Shown here piece by piece: positions 7,852 through 10,719 of a stretch of 10,719 bases of DNA. Source of the DNA: Stramenopiles sp. TOSAG23-2 (taxonomy: Eukaryota; Sar); contig LT649995.1 in assembly GCA_900128395.1 (NCBI GenBank), positions 1 to 10,719 of the forward strand. Direction: 5' to 3'. The notes beneath the pieces were generated by a model. It ran no database searches and was not told where the DNA came from. It saw only the letters and a program-made list of their open reading frames with translations. The position numbers and the translations under genes were made by a program. The stretch's first letter is position 1. Each line of letters starts with the position of its first letter.

Positions 7852-7977
7852 TTTATTTTCCTTTTGCTTGTGTTTTATTTGTTATTACACCATAAAACGT
7901 ATTTGTAGCACTAGAAAATGTGTTTGTAGATTTCGTATTTGCACTTTTTGTATTTTCTTTCATTTTATTTTCCTTTT
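7753..7977. repeat. Exact tandem duplication, period 112 nt, frame-breaking (dup 6)
   Basis: Bases 7753-7865 recur exactly at 7865-7977, sharing 1 nt. 112 is not a multiple of three, so the large minus-strand gene is thrown out of frame: the upstream copy reads into a premature stop at 7853-7855. Confidence 0.97.
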
Positions 7978-8203
7978 TTACAGGCAATTTTTTCTTCTTT
8001 GGTATGATTTGTATATTATCGGATTCTTCTTCTGCATCTACGCGGTTGTTACCCTTCTTCATTTGTTTCCTTTTCTTCTGTTTCTCTTCCTTTAATTTTC
8101 GTTTCATTAATTTCCTTTTCTTTTTCTCCTCTTTACTATGCACTGTCTTGCTTGTAGTAGCAGGATCTTGCTTCAAATTGACTTTTTTAGCTGCCTCGGG
8201 CAA
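7853..8203 (-). CDS. Middle fragment of large membrane protein (no own start)
   Basis: A 116-codon frame whose first codon is TTG, not ATG, because it is simply the continuation of the upstream frame after dup 7. The first 50 or so residues duplicate the end of the 8187-9938 frame (Lys/Glu-rich, coiled-coil-like), about 30 residues are unique to it (GNNRVDAEEE...KKKKLPVKKENK), and the last 35 duplicate the start of the 6094-7851 frame before a stop made by dup 6. It should not be treated as a separate gene. Confidence 0.75.
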   Translation of the reverse strand: MPEAAKKVNLKQDPATTSKTVHSKEEKKKRKLMKRKLKEEKQKKRKQMKKGNNRVDAEEESDNIQIIPKKKKLPVKKENKMKENTKSANTKSTNTFSSATNTFYGVITNKTQAKGK

Positions 8204-8379
8204 TGTTTCTTTCTCTCTTCTTCATTTGTTTCCTTTTCTTCTGTTTCTCTTCCTTTAATTTTCGTTTCATTAATTTCCTTTTCTTTTTCTCCTCTTTACT
8301 ATGCACTGTCTTGCTTGTAGTAGCAGGATCTTGCTTCAAATTGACTTTTTTAGCTGCCTCGGGCAATGTTTCTTTCTCT
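8054..8379. repeat. Exact tandem duplication, period 163 nt, frame-breaking (dup 7)
   Basis: Bases 8054-8216 recur exactly at 8217-8379 with no shared junction base. This is the longest of the eight. It encodes the Lys-rich segment of the large protein, and its period (163 = 3x54+1) shifts the frame, ending the upstream frame at 8187 with a short unrelated tail (RERNIARGS). Confidence 0.97.
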
Positions 8380-9046
8380 TTCAATATGCCATCATTATCT
8401 GTGTTGCTGCTAGAGGATGATGACGTAAAAAAGTAACTGCCAAAATCTGTCTCGGCAAATTTTATATTTTTTATATTATTTATACTAGGCATAATTTGAT
8501 CATTCCATTTATCTTTAAATGGCATTGATATACTGGATAAATCAAAAATATTACTATATAAAAATGAAATTGCATATTGGAAAAAAAAGACAACAAAAAT
8601 AATCAAACAACAACATCCACCAATACCATAAAATACCAATCGCTTACGTTGATTTATACTTTCACTAGTAGTACTAGTTGAATTATTAATTTTCCATTTA
8701 GTTTTTCTAAAAAAGGACGATTTTTTCTTTTCTTTTTTTGTTTTTTTAAACGTAGTTTCTTTAATACGATCATTCTTGCCACTATTATTAGCATTTGATG
8801 ATAAGTTGGACTTATTTATTGCTTCATTACTACTGTTTGACATAAAGTCTTTTCTACTTGTAGTAAAACTTGCATCATTCTTATTCTTTTTTCCCATTTC
8901 ATTTTTTTCTATGTTGTCTAACTTGAAATCATCCATATCCCCATCAATATTATTATTATTATTAAAACTTGCATCATTCTTATTCTTTTTTCCCATTTCA
9001 TTTTTTTCTATGTTGTCTAACTTGAAATCATCCATATCCCCATCAA

Positions 9047-9078
<32 letters not shown>

Positions 9079-9938
9079 GTTCCATCTAAATCTTTTGTAT
9101 TGATACTATAATCATCATCTAATGCATCTTGTATATTTTGCAATGAAGGATGTTCATTTCGAAAGCGTGATAAATCACCAAGTATACTATTGCTAAGGCC
9201 AGAACTAGCAAATGTATTTTGATTTGTATTCTTTGCAACATCGCTTTTTTTATTTTTATCATCAACATTTTTCTTCCTTTTTCTTTCTTCTTCATCTATT
9301 TTACTCTTTCTACCATATCTTAAGCCAACAAGAGCTGATTGGACAGGACTAAGTGTTTTCGAATTATATTTTTTATTTCCGTTATTTTGTTTTTGTGTTC
9401 TAGATCTACCATATAGTTTTCGCCTATTATTAACACTTTTATTTGTATCTTTTTCCATAGTAGTAAAGTTATCTTTATCTTCAAAATTATCCTCATTTTC
9501 ATCACTTTCACTGTCATCGTCATCATCATCATTGCCCTTTCTCCCGTTCCTATAGCTTCTCCTCTTATTGTTAAATCTACTTTTGTATCTATTTGATCTA
9601 ACATCAGATTTTATATTGTTGCTACTACTATCCTCATCTTCCTCCTCGCTGTCATAATCATCTTCCTCACTATCATCTTGTGTTATCGACTTGTTGAACT
9701 TTTTAAAATTAAATTTAAAACTTTCTTCGTCATTTACATTTTTTGAACTCCCTTCTTTATTATTATTATTCTCTATACTTGAATTTCTTTCTTTTTTCTC
9801 CTCTTGAAAATGCGATTCTTTGTTTTCTATTATTGATCTAACTGCACCGATAATAACGAGACTTATCAAAATGATTAATATCCATTTGATGACAATAAAT
9901 ACAATGGAAAAGCTGGATGCTAATATCGCATCAATCAT
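8187..9938 (-). CDS. N-terminal part of large unrecognised membrane protein
   Basis: A frame of 583 codons with a proper ATG (9936-9938). Residues 11-35 form a hydrophobic helix (FSIVFIVIKWILIILISLVI...) that would act as a signal anchor. A long hydrophilic region follows, with acidic clusters (88-104, 136-150), basic clusters (112-134, 172-193, 217-232), an 11-Asn run (288-297 region) and a 33-residue direct repeat from dup 8 (about 293-325 and 326-358). A second membrane segment lies at about 434-460, opening with GIGGCCCLIIFVVFFF, preceded by basic residues (RKR). After it comes a segment rich in Ser and then a Lys/Glu-rich stretch that reads into dup 7; the last nine residues are an artefact of the frame break. 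No known domain is recognised; low-complexity composition limits any inference. Confidence 0.78.
8864..9063. repeat. Exact tandem duplication, period 99 nt, in frame (dup 8)
   Basis: Bases 8864-8964 recur exactly at 8963-9063, sharing 2 nt. The period is 33 codons, so the large gene stays open and carries the unit NNNNNIDGDMDDFKL... twice. The array abuts an (ATT)n tract (about 9047-9077), part of which lies in each copy. Confidence 0.96.
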
Positions 9939-10719
9939 TATTACTTCAATATAGATATATTCTTCTTATTATTATAATGTAATAGAATGGAAAAAATAAA
10001 ATAAAAAAAAAATATATATATATATATATGTATTATTTTTTGATACAATATTATTATATATTTATTATTTATACATATACTAATCGTATTATAATATTGA
10101 CAAATGTTTACTGATTGTTTCTTTCTAGTTGTGCATATAAAATAATATTATACAAACATGTGTGTGTATATCTTCTTTTGTATTTGAATTGCAGCACTTT
10201 AGTTTAATGTGCCTAGTCCCACTTATTATTATATATATGGTTGGTACTTAGTACTGTAGAAGGTGGTGTTCCTAGTTAACTATTATTATATGTATTATTA
10301 TGTATATTATAAGATATCTGTACCTTAATATTTATATTATATTGCATTATTATTATTTGTAAATGTTTCCTATTTTTAAGTTATTTGTCTGTTTTTTAGT
10401 AATAACCTATTAGTAAGAATGTTTAGGGATTTACGTTCTTTCTCGCCCACACAATAAATGAAATAAACACAAAGTGCCAAAGCTCTGTGATGTGAGAGCT
10501 GAAGAGAGGAAAACTCCATGACTCGAAATAAAACAGTATACTATGGGGAAAAAAGAAGGTGCAAACAAAAAAATGGGAGTTGGTAATAATATGAAAGAAA
10601 AAGATAAAATATAAATAAGAGATGGAGGAGAGAATTTGGATGGAAGTGTAAATAAAACAGGAAAACGGACAATTTTGAACATACCATATAGTCTGTTATA
10701 AGTAGCATATATACATACA
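9939..10719. other. AT-rich 5' flank of the large gene
   Basis: No convincing gene. It should hold the promoter and 5' untranslated region of the large minus-strand gene. A (TA)n microsatellite lies at about 10012-10029 behind an A-rich stretch. 10190-10290 is less AT-rich (TTGGTACTTAGTACTGTAG...). 10430-10680 is markedly purine-rich on the plus strand. The minus-strand ATG frame at 10431-10682 is a pyrimidine-driven hydrophobic frame without a recognisable domain; with the window ending here, an exon of a neighbouring gene cannot be excluded. Confidence 0.5.

Larger units (their letters stand above)
6094..9938 (-). other. One large membrane-protein gene split by dup 6 and dup 7
   Basis: Three consecutive minus-strand frames belong to one gene. 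The end of 8187-9938 and the start of 7853-8203 encode the same residues (LPEAAKKVNLKQ...) because of dup 7; the end of 7853-8203 and the start of 6094-7851 encode the same residues (MKENTKSANTKS...) because of dup 6. The span is 3,845 nt; subtracting 112 and 163 nt leaves 3,570 nt, exactly 1,190 codons including the stop. The implied 1,189-residue protein would have three membrane segments (about 11-35, 434-460 and 683-708) separated by long charged, low-complexity regions. I do not recognise the family. It lies just upstream of, and slightly overlaps, the MSP-protein frame on the same strand. Confidence 0.82.

Noticed and set aside
7753-8379. Idea that the duplications are recent introns, spliced out between identical AG|GT sites in the two copies
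   Set aside because: This needs AGGT on the coding strand inside the unit. Neither frame-breaking unit (dup 6, dup 7) has it; only dup 1 and dup 5 do, with poor donor sequences (GTTTT...).
854-9063. Duplications as target-site duplications or traces of transposons
   Set aside because: Copies are directly adjacent with nothing between them, far longer than target-site duplications, and no transposase, terminal repeat or reverse transcriptase is present.
9047-9077. (ATT)n runs here and at about 6892-6916 as CRISPR-like or regulatory repeats
   Set aside because: They are coding microsatellites read as poly-Asn; there are no spacers.
10431-10682. Minus-strand frame of 83 codons, Phe/Leu/Ser/Pro-rich
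   Set aside because: The hydrophobic look follows from the purine-rich plus strand; no recognisable domain. A 23-codon plus-strand frame from 10543 is equally unsupported.

Overview
The window looks like nuclear DNA of an AT-rich, intron-poor unicellular eukaryote. The evidence is a VAP-type MSP-domain protein with a C-terminal membrane anchor, Asn/Asp/Lys/Ser-rich low-complexity tracts, (ATT)n codon runs read as poly-Asn, monocistronic genes on both strands with no ribosome-binding sites, and AT-rich intergenic DNA. TAA and TAG behave as stops. A protist, possibly a stramenopile microalga, is my guess from the look of the proteins; the sequence does not prove it.

Layout. 1-853 has no convincing gene. 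An M20-family metallo-amidohydrolase lies on the minus strand (970-2223). About 1.1 kb of AT-rich DNA separates it from a divergent, 23-residue-type leucine-rich-repeat protein on the plus strand (3356-4309). The LRR gene converges on a minus-strand block: a VAP-like MSP/coiled-coil/tail-anchor protein (4734-6164), and upstream of it three open frames (6094-7851, 7853-8203, 8187-9938) that are pieces of one large, unrecognised membrane protein. 9939-10719 is the AT-rich 5' flank of that gene.

The dominant signal is a set of eight exact tandem direct duplications, with periods 106, 122, 95, 110, 123, 112, 163 and 99 nt, spread over 854-9063. Together they add 930 nt, about 9% of the window. 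No mismatch between copies was seen, not even in an (AT)10 run, and junction identity is only 0-2 nt. They lie over the 3' and 5' ends of the amidohydrolase gene, just before and at the end of the LRR gene, inside the MSP gene and three times in the large gene. Two of them (112 and 163 nt) break the large gene; counting only one copy of each makes 6094-9938 a single open frame of exactly 1,190 codons including the stop. The simplest reading is uncollapsed contig overlaps in the assembly. The alternative, a genome making many very recent 0.1-kb tandem duplications, would be notable and can be tested with raw reads.

A second anomaly is that the MSP-protein frame has no ATG before its MSP domain. 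It opens at a GTG directly after a TAG and overlaps the end of the large gene by 71 nt in a frame shifted by one. An unseen intron, a one-base error, or a true fusion of the two proteins could explain this. I see no RNA gene, CRISPR array or mobile element.
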